From contig OX424562.1 of NCBI GenBank assembly GCA_949152475.1, positions 39,542,157-39,606,156 on the forward strand: 64,000 nt of DNA, given 5' to 3'. Of this stretch, positions 33,501-44,720 are shown piece by piece. How positions within the stretch are numbered: the stretch's first letter is position 1; the number at the start of each line of letters is the position of its first letter. The position numbers and the translations under genes were made by a program. The notes under the pieces were generated by a model, which had not been told where the DNA came from, searched no databases, and saw only the letters and a program-made list of their open reading frames with translations. This stretch comes from Terebella lapidaria (taxonomy: Eukaryota > Annelida > Polychaeta > Terebellida > Terebellidae).

Positions 33501-34341
33501 CCAATAACTTGGGAATTGTCGAAAAATACGAGCACATCACCACTCTTGGGGAAAACAAGGGGCAAAACACACTGCTTCGACAACCAAGAACTTATAGTAT
33601 CGTAGGAAGGTGCCAGACTGTTCGAAGGTTCAAAGGTTACACAGAACTTTACTACCAGACAGAAAATACAACACTAATGCAATGGAAAACGAATATCGAG
33701 TTATGACATTACAGTTACGGGAATATATGATAAACTCCTCCGACCTGGCAAGTGGAGTGATTTTGGACATGGATGACTGATAGGAGACCTTGGTGATACC
33801 TTGAAGGAATGAAACAAGAATTGGATTCATGGACAGCAGCCACTATGTCACATCCAGCTCAGACAAAGAGACGAATGACACATGAGACGCGGACGTACAT
33901 AGAGCAGTCTGTGCGATGTCGGGTTCCTGCGATTCCCTTAAAGCCTGGGCCAGCTGCTTCAGATGTTCTGTAGACAACTGATGCTTGCGGATTCCCGAAC
34001 ACACGGACTCTACCAGCTGGTCCAGATCCTCTTCAGATGTGTCGCGCCTTGGAGTTGCCACAGTTTCTGCTGTACTGGTTAGTACTGGTACTGCTGTGCT
34101 GCTGTACTGATACTTCCCTCGTTGCTGCCTCCTGTACCACACCTGAAGGTCCAGCACTTGCTTGCAACCTGTCACGTGCTACACGCACACAGTCCGATAG
34201 CTGGCTCGAGGGGTACACCATCCGTGTGAAATCATGTCCAGGTGTAGGGACTTCGGGACTTCCTTCGACCTTGTTATGTGCCGCAGTGTAACACAGAGTG
34301 GAGTCGGGGTGCACCAACAAGCCTTCCCAGACATCTGAAAT
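30578..34341 (-). pseudogene. Multi-exon transposase-like gene (possibly DUF6589-like), broken
   Basis: Minus-strand exons: a 5' coding block at about 33843-34341 with a frame change near 34090, then an exon from 33617 to about 32950, then 32906-32019 (296 codons, phase 0), then 30817-30578 (80 codons, phase 0). Motifs: GDVLVFFDNSQVIGRNW, GESILHNPNSYERV, VVGCDGLPYLL, a C2H2-like CHICHKEF...HLARLH, FVPGYGHMEMAYTKALFK, AKDHHKSWQLLN, EGGDFRLE and a GYLSDI...SLDPSL block. This layout recurs in transposon-derived proteins of many invertebrates. A DUF6589-like, RNase-H-fold transposase is my best guess. An in-frame TAG at 32625-32627 replaces a probable Trp after ALFKLG. The next exon lies beyond the 8.7-kb transposon at 21390-21623. 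Confidence 0.65.
31050..31257 (+). CDS. Possible plus-strand exon, unknown product
   Basis: The frame GDSYFWHNGEEMPEGG...ETPVSAKDNKGTQTSAED runs from an AG at about 31050 to a possible GTCAGG donor after LPE at about 31257. It is Pro/Thr-rich and acidic. It lies in an intron of the minus-strand pseudogene. No partner exon could be fixed and I do not recognise it. Confidence 0.25.
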
Positions 34342-35099
34342 CACTGTCCGGAATCCGTTTCGGCAGAGGATATTGGGAAACGATATTTTTCGGTTGGGAA
34401 ACGATATGTTCGATTGGGAAACGCCAAGCTGCAAGGGGGTATGTGTTGTTTTCCTCAATAAAGTATAAAAAATAGGTGTAATCGTTAATCAGAAGAGAGA
34501 CAAACATGCGCTGATGTTGTATAAAGCCTCCAGTGTCGACCAAACCTGCTATACTTGATGTAATATCATTTTTGTGACATGAAATGCGATGAAAATCACT
34601 CCGTTTTGAACAAATGACTACTGATAATTAAATATGTGTCTGATGCACACAAAAAGCAAAACGAGTCAAGAGAAAGGTATATTACATGATCCCCAACAAA
34701 AATAAACATTTTACATCGTCTCATTAATAAATGTTTGCTGATTTTCTGAACCATTGATGTTTCGGTGGGTAAACGATACGTATAGAGAAGGCGCCGGTTG
34801 GTAAACCATGCTGTTTCGATTGGGAAACGGAAAGTTTTGTACATATGAAATACGAGATCAACTGTTATACACAAGCAATACTGTGTGATCTTTAGTGAAA
34901 GGTTACCTCGAGTGAATTATTAATTATATGACTGTATGCACAACATTTTGGGTGTGAAATAAGGTGAATCATGTGCCCGGCTCGACATAATAGAAAAAGT
35001 TTCGAGATTTTTGTTTCAAAACATGCTAATTTGGGTCCTTGACAATGTGTATTAAGATGGAGTGCCTTGACGATCGATAGGCCCAATATTTAGGCTCAA

Positions 35100-35720
35100 A
35101 AGGCCCAAAATTCAGTTTTTAACTGTGTTCTCAAAAACTGTCCGATCAGTTTTGAGATTTTTGTTTAAAAAGATTCCTCTTATGTACCTATCTGAAGTGT
35201 ATAAGTTTTGTTGCCCTTGAATCGCCGGTCTGCATGTGGCGGCCATTTTGAATTTTCGACAGGTTGGTGAAAAAAAAAACTTTTTCGTCCCAAATCAAGT
35301 CACTATGGTATCCAACCAAAAAAATTTCCCCCTTTGAAAACTTTTTTGGATTTCACGCAATTTTTCCTTCACAATGGGAGCTATATGGAGTAAACTCCTA
35401 GAACACTAAAAGATGGAGCTTACATATTGGCATATTCAAATAGGAAATCATATATTGTGGTTTCGGTGGTGATCTTAAATTTGACCTTCAATGACCTCGA
35501 AAGGTCAAAGCGCCCTTTTTTGTCAGAAAATTGGTCAATTTTGGTCTTTGGCGGCCATTTTTTCAAAAACTGTTCAGACGGTTTCAGATTATCGTTTGAA
35601 AAGATCACCCTTATGTACCTTTGCGACATGTCTGAGTTTCTTTGCCCTTGAATCGCTCAAAGTGGGCCATTTTGGCCCAAATGGGACTTTCCCATGTTAA
35701 ATTCTCTTGTGCTTTATAAT
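35100..35720 (+). repeat. Dispersed repeat, two copies in tandem
   Basis: Two related blocks (about 35100-35280 and 35500-35720) share GCGGCCATTTT, a TTCAG/TTGAGATT motif, CTTATGTACCT and CCCTTGAATCG. The same sequence lies inverted at 48540-48790. Non-coding. Confidence 0.65.
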
Positions 35721-35729
35721 GGAACATAT

Positions 35730-36300
35730 TATTGCTAATATCTCACTCAATATTGAGATTAGAGATTAGGAATCAATTGTGGACATAAAGGAAATGATAT
35801 AAATGAATATTCTCATAACCTTGAATTTCACATTCGACCTAATTTTCAAGGTCACAGGACAAAATGGCTAATATCTCGCTCCTTATCGACTTTATAGCTT
35901 GGGAATCAATTGTGGACATACAGGAAATGATATACGTCAAATTTCTTGATGACCTTGAATTTGGCCTTGATCTCATTTTTCAAGGTCAGAGCACAAAATG
36001 GCCAATATATCGCTTATTATCGACTTTACAGCTGAGGAATCAATTGTGGAGTTTTCGTGACCTTTGATCTTATCTCAAGGTCAGACAACAAAGTGGCTAA
36101 TATCTCGCTTATTATCAACTTTACAGCTTAGGAATCAATTGTGGACATATAGGAAATGACATATGCCGAATATTCTCATAAGCTTGAAGTTGGCCTTTGA
36201 CATTATTTTTTTTGTCAGAGCACGAAATGGCTAATATCTCGCTCATTATCGACTTTCCAACTTAAGAATCAATTGTAAGCATATAGAAAAGAATGTCCCC
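35730..36300. repeat. Degenerate tandem repeat, about 134 bp unit
   Basis: The phrase GCTAATATCTCGCT and the following GACTTTACAGCTTAGGAATC recur at about 35734, 35867, 36001, 36096 and 36230. Spacings are 133, 134, 95 and 134 bp. Non-coding. Confidence 0.75.
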
Positions 36301-36376
36301 TTTGGGCAGACATTGTTGAAAAATTACCATTGCAGACTTTGAGACCTTAACATTGTACAGTTCTCCGGTAATATTT

Positions 36377-36541
36377 CTAAGCTAATTTTTCCCTGTTTCC
36401 TTGTCCACAGCAGGTCTCAGTGTTGAAAAGGTTTTTTTCTTGGTGTTTGTCAAATGAGTGCTTCACAATGTGGTTAGAGTCCTCAAACTTGGAATGACAG
36501 TTATAACACCTGGCGTTTAGGCCACAAGACGCCATCTGTTG
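36377..36541 (-). pseudogene. Possible retained first exon with C2H2 finger
   Basis: After a minus-strand acceptor TTCTTCCAACAG, a 50-codon frame starts with ATG and contains CYNCHSKFEDSNHIVKHSFD KHQ-type C2H2 spacing, then a stop. It lies just inside the right arm of the CACTG element. Its position and finger recall the first coding exon of the YqaJ transposon (CGYCSF...HHCIQCH). The element may therefore be a deletion derivative keeping only exon 1. Function inferred only. Confidence 0.35.
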
Positions 36542-37103
36542 GAAGAAATAATAAGTATGAATGAATAATAGCCAAAAACGAGCCTTAACGGGCCATACAA
36601 TTCCAATAAAATATCGTTTACTAATCGAAACATCTATATCAGAACTGTTGTCCAATCGGAACAGTATCGTTTACCCACCGAAACATCAATGGTTCAGAAA
36701 ATCAGCAAACATTTATTAATGAGACGATGTAAAATGTTTCTTTTCGGTGGGGATCATGTAATACACCTTTCTCTTGACTCGTTTTACTTTTTGTGTCCAT
36801 CAGACACATATTTAATCATCAGTTTTCATTTGTTGATTTTCGGTGTGATTTTCATCGCATTTCACATCACAAAAACGATATTACTTCAAGTATAGCAGGT
36901 TTGGTCGACACTGAAGACTTTATACAACATCAGCGCATGTTTGTCTTTCTTCTGGTCAACGATTATACCTATTTTTTCATACTTTATTGAGGAAAACAAC
37001 ACATACCCCCTTGCAGCTTGGCGTTTCCCAATCGAACATATCGTTTCCCAACCGAAAAATATCGTTTCCCAATATCCTCTGCCGAAACGGATTCCGGACA
37101 GTG

Positions 37104-37340
37104 GGAAGGTGCCTTCATTTTAAGTGAGCCACAAGCTACCATTCAATTTCAGGATTGCAGCGAATTTATATTTAAGTCACTAATATACTTACATCAGTTA
37201 TATTGTAATAAGTGTCACATACACGAAAAGTACAGTAGCACTACGACACTACTTGGAGATCAATCTGCACTCAGCACCTGTAGAATAATATTTATATATA
37301 TAGTTTGTTTGCCCAGTTTCAGCACAATCTATAAGCGTCG
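37104..37340. other. Short intergenic stretch
   Basis: No gene or repeat recognised between the CACTG element and the 3' end of the next LINE. Confidence 0.4.
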
Positions 37341-37344
37341 AATC

Positions 37345-40300
37345 ATAGAGAGAGAGAGAGAGAGAGATTTATTTTTGAACTGTGGTACAACATATATATA
37401 CACTGTACTTGATGTTTGTTCAAAAAAAGTATGTACAACACAGTGCAGGGTGAACAACAGAGCCAAAAGGCTGTGACCTTAAATTACGATATATTTGGTA
37501 CAGTTAGATACGTTACATAAGGTTGTTGGACGCCCGTATAAGTCAATTGTTTATGATTGATGCAATGGTAAATTTTGAAACAAATTAGGAGGAAAGATAA
37601 AAAAACGCTACAGGTCTACAAAGGCATTGTGGATAAACATTTGCATCTTTGACGGTTATGAACATATATACAAGATGTCTCGGAAAGCCGAGGAATGACA
37701 GAAGGAGAGAGAGAGAAAGAAAAAAACAAAAAAAAACAAAAAAAAAACAAAAAAAACAAAAAACAAAACAAGAAACAAAAAACAGAAGAGGCGAGGAAAG
37801 CTAAGCACAACGTGGGCACAACGTAGGCGAGGCATTGTTATAGATTATAGATATGGTCAGTGTTCGGTGTGGTTTAGGTGGTTCAGAATACGTGTATGTT
37901 TGTTTAGAACGCAGTAAGTTCAAACAGAAACAAAAACGCCGGTGGAAGGAAAACACCCCGGGGTCGGTGGCATTAGCAGTTACGGGACCGAACCCAGGCC
38001 CTGGTACTCCCGAAGGATGCGAGATCTCATGGAAGCAGTGAAGCTGGTGATAGTACGTTTGTTTTTCATATCCACTTGAATCTCATTCCAGATTTTGGGT
38101 CCATTGCAAAGTATGCTATTATAAGCAGTAGCTGTACGTGGCTGATACGGTCTAATATGACCTTGTTGTCTTGTGACGTAAGAGTGACAAATGTCATTGT
38201 AAGCAAATTTATTTGACAATGAGGCGGGCAGTGAGTTGTTAGTGTATTTGAACATCACTTTGCTGAGTTCGATGCGATATATATCTTGAAGTTTTAGGGT
38301 GTTCAGTTCGATAAAAAGGGGTTGTGACGGGGCGTGACTTGGACGGTTTAGTATTGAGCGCAGGATTTTTTTCTGTGCAATGAGCAAGCCATTGATATAT
38401 TTCTGGAAAGTTGAACCCCACAAAGCTATACCATACTGTAGATGCGGGTAAACAAGCGCATAGTACATACATTTTAGAGTATCAATGGGAAGTAGGTTTT
38501 TTACTTTATTTATTGCAAAGCGTGCACTCGTTAACTTACCACGACAGGCATCAATATGTTCTTTCCATGTTAAATTGTCGTCAAGATGGATTCCAAGAAA
38601 TTTGAATGTGTTGGCGCGATTTATTAAATCACTCAATATTTGCAGATTTAAATTAGTGTCCAGTTTGGTAACCTTCTTGGAAAAGAACATGTAATTGGAT
38701 TTGGAAACGTTGAGCGAGAGTTTGTTGGCGTTAAACCAGTCGCTTAATATGAGTAGATCATCGTTCATTATTCGGAACATGTCAGGTATGTTTTTGCCAG
38801 ATAAATATATGGTGGTGTCGTCCGCAAACTGGAGGGCTTTGCAATTATGCATACAATTTGGTAGGTCGTTTACATATATTATGAATAATAAGGGGCCCAG
38901 CACCGATCCCTGTGGGACACCACATATCATATTGCGCATATGTGACGCGTTGCCTTGATACGTAACAAATTGTTGGCGGCTAGATAGGTATGATGTAAAC
39001 CATGATAGAGGGATACCACGGATCCCATAATATTCTAGTTTCTTCAGAAGAATGGAATGATCAATAGTGTCGAATGCTTTGCTCAGGTCAAGGAAAACAC
39101 TGAGTACGGAGTCTTTTGCTTCTAATGAATGTATAGTGTCAATGTTAAATTCAGTTACTGCATCTATTGTGGATCGGTGACTGCGAAAGCCAAACTGACT
39201 GTTGCTCAGAAGATTATTATGATCTAAAAAAGCATAAGTACGTTTATGTACAATTTTTTCAAGAATTTTAGAGATGGATGGTAACAGTGATATAGGCCTA
39301 TAGTTTGAAAAACTGGTTTTCGATTTAGATTTGTAGATAGGGATGATTTTAGCTAGTTTCTGATTCTGGGGCACTATTCCTTCTGAGAGTGATTTATTTA
39401 TTAATATAGAGAGTGGGACGGCTATTTCATTGCATATCTGTTTAAGAAACCTCGGACTCAGGTTGTCATGACCACAGCTCTTCTTTGGTTTGGAGGAGTT
39501 GATAATGCGGATGATTTCATTTGGATTTGTAGGATTCATAAACAGGGAATTAGGGTTCGCTTGATAGTGACGAGAAAGGTACTCTGTTGCGCTATGATTA
39601 GGCGATGGAATCGCATTTGCGTAGGTGGGTCCAATATCAGTGAAGAAGTCACAAAAATGATTTGCTATGTGTAAGGGGTTGTCTATTGTGCCGTTATTGT
39701 GTTGAAATGAGGATGATATTGTTGACTTAATGCTAGATTTACCAATCAGTGAATTTATTACTTTCCATGTTTCTGTAGTGTCGTTTTTATTTGCCGTTAA
39801 TATCTTAGCGTAATGACTACGCTTTGCTGCGTTTTTCACCCTATTATATAAGTTACGATATGTTACATAGTCAGTCCACAAGGGGTCGGTGCTGGGCTTC
39901 CCAAGACCTTGTTTGTATAATTTATTACAATGAATAGATGAATTCAAAAGACCTGTGCTCATCCATTCCTCTCGAATGACGAACTTACTTTTAATTTTAA
40001 TATCCCTTTCGGGGGCGTATATATCAATAATGCCATTTATTCGATTATAAAAGGCATCAAAAGCATCTTGAGTGTTCAACCTTTCTAAGAAGCACCAGTC
40101 GGTGTCTCGAATATCAGAAGCGATGAGCTTCATTGCGTTTTGTGACATTGGTCTGTGCCTGAATTGGAGATCTTTGGAGTGTAATTTCCTAGTTTTTTTT
40201 CCAACAAAGCAAAACACAGGCAGATGGTCTGAGAGGTCACTATAAACAATACCAGAATACATATTACTTGTATTTTGCATTACATATATGTTATCAATCA

Positions 40301-40960
40301 GTGTTGCTGTACTGTGGGTAATTCGTGTCGGTTTGGTAATGGTCGGTAAGGCATTTGCGGCAAAGAATGTTTCCAGTAGTTCGGCAGTATATTTTTGTGT
40401 TTCAAATTTTAGGAAATCAAAATTTTGATCGGTACCTATGATAACAGGTATGTTCGTATTGTGTAATTTATCCAGAATGTGAGCATATCGTTCCACCGAG
40501 ACATTTGGATTCGTATTGGGGACTCGATATATTTCACCGACAACAGCGGAAATATCACGGTCAGATATATCGATAAATAAACTTTCAAATTCACCTTCCA
40601 CAAAAGTAGAGAGCTCTTCACGTAGTGTAAAATTTAGCGATTCACGTACATAGATAGCCACGCCTCCCCGAGACATATTTTGGCGATTCTTACAAACGAG
40701 CTTGTACCCAGGTATAGTATATAAATGCATATTATGATCAGTGAGGAATGTCTCGCATAACAATATACAATCCATGATCACATTTTCTGATTGCAAATGT
40801 GTTAAGAATATTCTAAGTTTTTCATATTTGGAAGCCAGTCCCTGTATATTGATATGCAATACCTTTATTTTATAATCAGAGGCTTTACGCTCCTGAGAGT
40901 TTATATTTCTTGGCTCAACATATTGTGAATCGATGGACATCGATTAATATCTCCAATCTG
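37345..40960 (-). mobile_element. LINE with intact ORF2 and (CT)n tail
   Basis: This comprises ORF2 (37980-40940) plus about 600 bp of 3' untranslated DNA rich in T-runs (37720-37785). The 3' end reads AATAAATCTCTCTCTCTC on the minus strand (37344-37372). No ORF1 lies upstream, so the copy is probably 5'-truncated near the ORF2 start. The exact 5' end was not determined. Confidence 0.8.
37980..40940 (-). CDS. LINE ORF2: APE endonuclease and reverse transcriptase, intact
   Basis: 986 uninterrupted codons. The N-terminal EN (about residues 25-260) shows [45 protein letters not shown] and [10 protein letters not shown]. The RT (about 470-760) shows [82 protein letters not shown] and FKFLGIHLDD. 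The C-terminal region carries LVYPHLQYGIALWG and GPKIWNEIQ. All EN and RT catalytic blocks are present, so the enzyme could be active. CR1/L2-like; a sister of the interrupted ORF2 at 5.2-7.8 kb. Confidence 0.95.
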   Translation of the reverse strand: MSIDSQYVEPRNINSQERKASDYKIKVLHINIQGLASKYEKLRIFLTHLQSENVIMDCILLCETFLTDHNMHLYTIPGYKLVCKNRQNMSRGGVAIYVRESLNFTLREELSTFVEGEFESLFIDISDRDISAVVGEIYRVPNTNPNVSVERYAHILDKLHNTNIPVIIGTDQNFDFLKFETQKYTAELLETFFAANALPTITKPTRITHSTATLIDNIYVMQNTSNMYSGIVYSDLSDHLPVFCFVGKKTRKLHSKDLQFRHRPMSQNAMKLIASDIRDTDWCFLERLNTQDAFDAFYNRINGIIDIYAPERDIKIKSKFVIREEWMSTGLLNSSIHCNKLYKQGLGKPSTDPLWTDYVTYRNLYNRVKNAAKRSHYAKILTANKNDTTETWKVINSLIGKSSIKSTISSSFQHNNGTIDNPLHIANHFCDFFTDIGPTYANAIPSPNHSATEYLSRHYQANPNSLFMNPTNPNEIIRIINSSKPKKSCGHDNLSPRFLKQICNEIAVPLSILINKSLSEGIVPQNQKLAKIIPIYKSKSKTSFSNYRPISLLPSISKILEKIVHKRTYAFLDHNNLLSNSQFGFRSHRSTIDAVTEFNIDTIHSLEAKDSVLSVFLDLSKAFDTIDHSILLKKLEYYGIRGIPLSWFTSYLSSRQQFVTYQGNASHMRNMICGVPQGSVLGPLLFIIYVNDLPNCMHNCKALQFADDTTIYLSGKNIPDMFRIMNDDLLILSDWFNANKLSLNVSKSNYMFFSKKVTKLDTNLNLQILSDLINRANTFKFLGIHLDDNLTWKEHIDACRGKLTSARFAINKVKNLLPIDTLKCMYYALVYPHLQYGIALWGSTFQKYINGLLIAQKKILRSILNRPSHAPSQPLFIELNTLKLQDIYRIELSKVMFKYTNNSLPASLSNKFAYNDICHSYVTRQQGHIRPYQPRTATAYNSILCNGPKIWNEIQVDMKNKRTITSFTASMRSRILREYQGLGSVP

Positions 40961-41726
40961 CGTAAAATATGTCATGATCCACTAATATACCTATATAATA
41001 TCAGCTTTCTTTGACTGGATGTACTTCATGTGAGTTATGTCTTTTTGTACTTTCAGGAAATGAAGTGTCCCAACTCAATAGGATGTGTCACAGTGCGAGA
41101 CTCGGTGTCAATGGATAGTAATCACTATGAATATGTTGTGTGTGAATGTAGTATTTATGAAGAATAAATTCATGAATATATTGGAGAAACATTCTGTTAT
41201 TTGTCAAATCAAACTTGATCTCACTGACTATCAGTTCCATGTGTTATATTATTAGCCTGTTTGTGTCCTAGTCACATAGTGTGGACCCCTACTGTCGTGT
41301 AAAGCATGTTCCTGAATGTATTCATTGCTATTAACGTATCACAAAAAATGCAAAGTGACCAGTGTTTTAAACATACTTGTTGACACATTGAATTTCCCTC
41401 GATATCAATGTTTTGTTGAATAACGATAATCATGAGTGATGTATATGGCTGGGGATATCTCGACATATATAACCATGGAAATTAAAGTAATGAACTATGC
41501 TGGTGGCTTTGAAAGAAATAGAAGTAAGGTTGTGTACGATGTTATTGAAATGCATCTCTAATGTTCTACAGTTACCACATCATTACATCCAAATTTGTAT
41601 GTGAATTACACGCTATGTCCAAATTTTGTGCAGTACATATTTAATCATGATATCTTCATTGGTTCCTGACATTGCAAATATAACAACCATGATATTTAAA
41701 ACATTTATTACATGTACATCGTTCAA
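40961..41726. other. Intergenic, no gene recognised
   Basis: AT-rich DNA with chance frames only, although it may hold the 3' untranslated region of the HIRAN gene. Confidence 0.4.
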
Positions 41727-42185
41727 TCAGACATGAAATCTCTCCAAATCACGCCTATCAAGGTTGTCCTCGATAACCCTCATGACGGTCTTCAAGTTGT
41801 CGAGGCGAACACAAAGTGAATAGTTCACTGGTATCACAGCCCCGCCTCCTTGACGGTCACGAGGCCTGCCGGGATCAAACACCTGATGCGGATGCACATC
41901 CGTCGAGGCTCCAGGTGGGCCAGTTACTCTAGCTGTGATTGGTCCCAGAACAAGTGAACGTTCCTGCAGCAATCTGAGAGCGCGACACAAATAGGCTGGG
42001 ACACGACCAACTTGCCTTCCTCTGATGGCTATTTGTGGATCATTTGGTGACACAAAGACGTTCATGGCGTGTTCATCAAAAGGGTTATTATCGTCCGGAA
42101 CAACCTCGAGAACCGTGTTGTTATCGGGTCTCACTCGGAAAACGTGGTAGCCCTTAATGTTCCATGCAATTTGGATGGGATTCAT
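41727..42185 (-). CDS. HIRAN-domain protein, small
   Basis: A single 152-codon frame. Residues 12-95 fit a HIRAN domain: GYHVFRVRPDNN, VPDDNNPFDEHAMNVFV, GRQVGRVPAYLCRAL and a closing ITARVTGP strand. The HIRAN fold is known to bind DNA 3' ends in HLTF-type proteins. Here it stands alone, without a helicase. The remaining residues are polar and end in a helical NLDRRDLERF segment. No transmembrane or signal segment. It is flanked by LINE DNA on one side and fragmentary plus-strand exons on the other, so it could be a host gene or an accessory gene of an unrecognised element. An ATG at 42185 is preceded by non-coding DNA; upstream exons cannot be excluded. Confidence 0.65.
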   Translation of the reverse strand: MNPIQIAWNIKGYHVFRVRPDNNTVLEVVPDDNNPFDEHAMNVFVSPNDPQIAIRGRQVGRVPAYLCRALRLLQERSLVLGPITARVTGPPGASTDVHPHQVFDPGRPRDRQGGGAVIPVNYSLCVRLDNLKTVMRVIEDNLDRRDLERFHV

Positions 42186-44720
42186 GCTGAAATGTGATGA
42201 AATATTAACTGATGAGTATTACGTCAAAAATGGTTTCATCATTGTATTTCATTTCTTGCATGTATATTCTGGTAGTTGTATGGTAAGGGTATGTATGTTT
42301 AGGTCACACCTGGAATGAATCGGAAGGAGTGATTGTATCATGTAATTTAAACATATCAGTGAAATGTTGTCGTCATGACGTGGAGTAGTGATAATCAGTG
42401 ATGAAATGTCCATCGGTGAAACTAATGTTGTGTACACTACAGCAAAAACATTGTCTGAGGCAAAACATTTGGCCATTTTTATTTTCAGTGCCAGCTGATT
42501 TGGGAATTATATTTTGAACATACTCCATGAGTATTGCAATATGACTCCTGATGTCCGGCCTGTGGATAAGTACGAAAACTTATGGTAGATTGGGAACCCA
42601 GTACAGACGACATATCAGCCTTCTTTAGCATACCTAATGATATAACCAAACCCATAGGCCCCCATCCCATAGAGGCCCGAGTCAACATGACAAAACTTGA
42701 TTCGCATGGATGTGATTATTTTGAATTTATTTTGATGTATGCTATTTCAATGTTCACTTTGGCCCGACATGGCAGCTATAACGATAGACCTGGAACTGGG
42801 GTGAAGAGGAGGCTGCATCCTAGAATCCATGTTGGATGTGTGTGTGCCAGAAAATATTTGGCAAAGTAATCTGTTGGTTGTGTCAATAAAATGAAGATAT
42901 AATCCAGTTAATCAACATATATCCTGAATCTATACACAATTTCAGTTATGTTCCTGCAAAAATTATATTTTCCAGTTCATTATTTACATGAGAAAATCTA
43001 TGACTAAAATACCTACTTTTGGATTCCAAAAAAAATACATGTTGCAAGGAGTAACAATGAACACAAATATATACTAGAACAACACCAGGGCAACATCTAC
43101 AATGTACGACCAATCAATTATGATATCAGTGTCATCTTCTATTTGTTTACATTTTTACAAATTATGACCTCGAACTATGTGGCACGAAAAAAATCAGAAA
43201 TGGCGGCCAAACGCGTGTTGACACCGGGTTGCACAGAGGTCTGGTTTGACGAAATTAACGATCGAATTTACTCACCGAAGTCGACAGCTATTCTATGTCA
43301 GTTGATGCATGAAACTGTGTGTTTCTTTTGTGTATCCATGGTGATTGTTTCCGTACTTTTAACACATAACATGCTGTTTATATTTTGACGCATCAACGAT
43401 TTTCAATTTCACGATGATAAAGTACTTCCCGTATCATAGACGCTAATCACGATGACCCAATTTGCAGATATTAATACACACGAAATCATAATTCCCATCA
43501 CTTATAGTGAAGTACAAGTAAAGTGATATATTTGTTCGTGAATGAGCATATATATGTACCAAATAAATAAGGTATATCCCATGTCATTGTGTATTATACC
43601 ACAAAAGTTACCCAATTCTGTTGGACTATTTCTTTAGGCTAACGATACATATGGTAACATACAAGTGAGATCATGTGATGAGAATGTTACACGAAGGTCA
43701 AGGGCAAATCTGCACTTGCTATGTGATTCTTTTTTTTATATTTTATGTTGCTACAACATAATTTCATTTCATATTATTTCCCGTAATATAAAAAAAAACA
43801 TCGTATTTGCACAAAGTCGGTTTCTTACGGCTTTATTTGAATTTGAGAACTTGACAGTACTTTACCAAGACCCACGTGCGATAAGTCACATGACTGACAT
43901 GTGGACGGATGGGTGGCTGAACGGAACCGACAAAACAATACAAATGGTGAGTGTTAACCCTTTTTTTAATGTGTTGTAATGGGATATTTTCAAGTACATA
44001 GGCCTATCACACACGTGTGCGTAACATTGTTTTAGATCCTTCATCGATTCCCGTACGGGATCAGTGGAAATGAAAAACACATCCACACTTGTTGTTTACA
44101 GATAAATATAGGCCTAGACTCTAGTGTGGTACTGTGGACACCTGCCCACGAACACAAAATTACGACCCACTCGTCATGCATTCCCAGATGGGAATCAAGA
44201 ACAGCGCAATATGCTGATATGTGACATGGTGTACAACGCCCAGAGATTCATGAGCTGTAGTGTAGCAGGACTCACCACCACCAGGCTATCATGTATTGGT
44301 AAGAGTTATTTTTCTCAAAAACACTCAGTGCTCAGACCTGGCTCAGACGGTTGGTTCCATATCATTTGCTGTCCATAACAGTACACATGTTGTTCATGCA
44401 CACATGTGGGATCGACACTTATCTACCTGAGTTGGCGGTGCCTCGGAAAGGGAAATACTACATATTGCATGTATCAGTGCAAGATTACCCTGATGTGTAT
44501 AGCCAATACCTGTATATCTATGATTCAGCAGATCCTTGAGCACTATGATTCAGCACCTATTCAGCAGATCCCTGAGGCCTGTGCTTCTGCCCATGCTACC
44601 AAAAGGTGAGGCTCGATCATCATATACAAATTAACACAAATATCATAATTAAACATTGTCTTTGTAGTTCTTTTGTCATTTTGAAATATGAATATTGAGT
44701 CTGTATGTTTGTATCAATAG
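42186..44720 (+). other. Region with possible exons of a plus-strand gene
   Basis: Several short plus-strand frames have splice-like ends. One stretch ends before GTGAGT at about 43948 (MTDMWTDGWLNGTDK). Another at 44150-44300 ends before GTAAGA (NMLICDMVYNAQRFMS). A third ends at about 44606 before GTGAGG (IPEACASAHATK). They could be internal exons of the gene ending at 45182, but phases could not be reconciled. The rest shows nothing clear. Confidence 0.25.

Larger units (their letters stand above)
34342..37103. mobile_element. 2.76-kb inverted-repeat element with CACTG ends
   Basis: Inverted arms of about 440 bp lie at 34342-34779 and 36664-37103, both beginning CACTGTCCGGAATCCG. Subterminal copies of TTGGGAAACGATA and variants repeat in each arm, as transposase-binding arrays do. 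No exact target duplication is visible (GAAAT left, GGAAG right). The interior carries a 134-bp tandem repeat, a dispersed repeat and one putative exon. It abuts the first recognisable coding block of the minus-strand pseudogene. Confidence 0.8.

Noticed and set aside
37616..37819. Phe/Leu-rich 67-codon minus-strand frame
   Set aside because: Translation of A-runs in the LINE 3' region; not a membrane protein gene.
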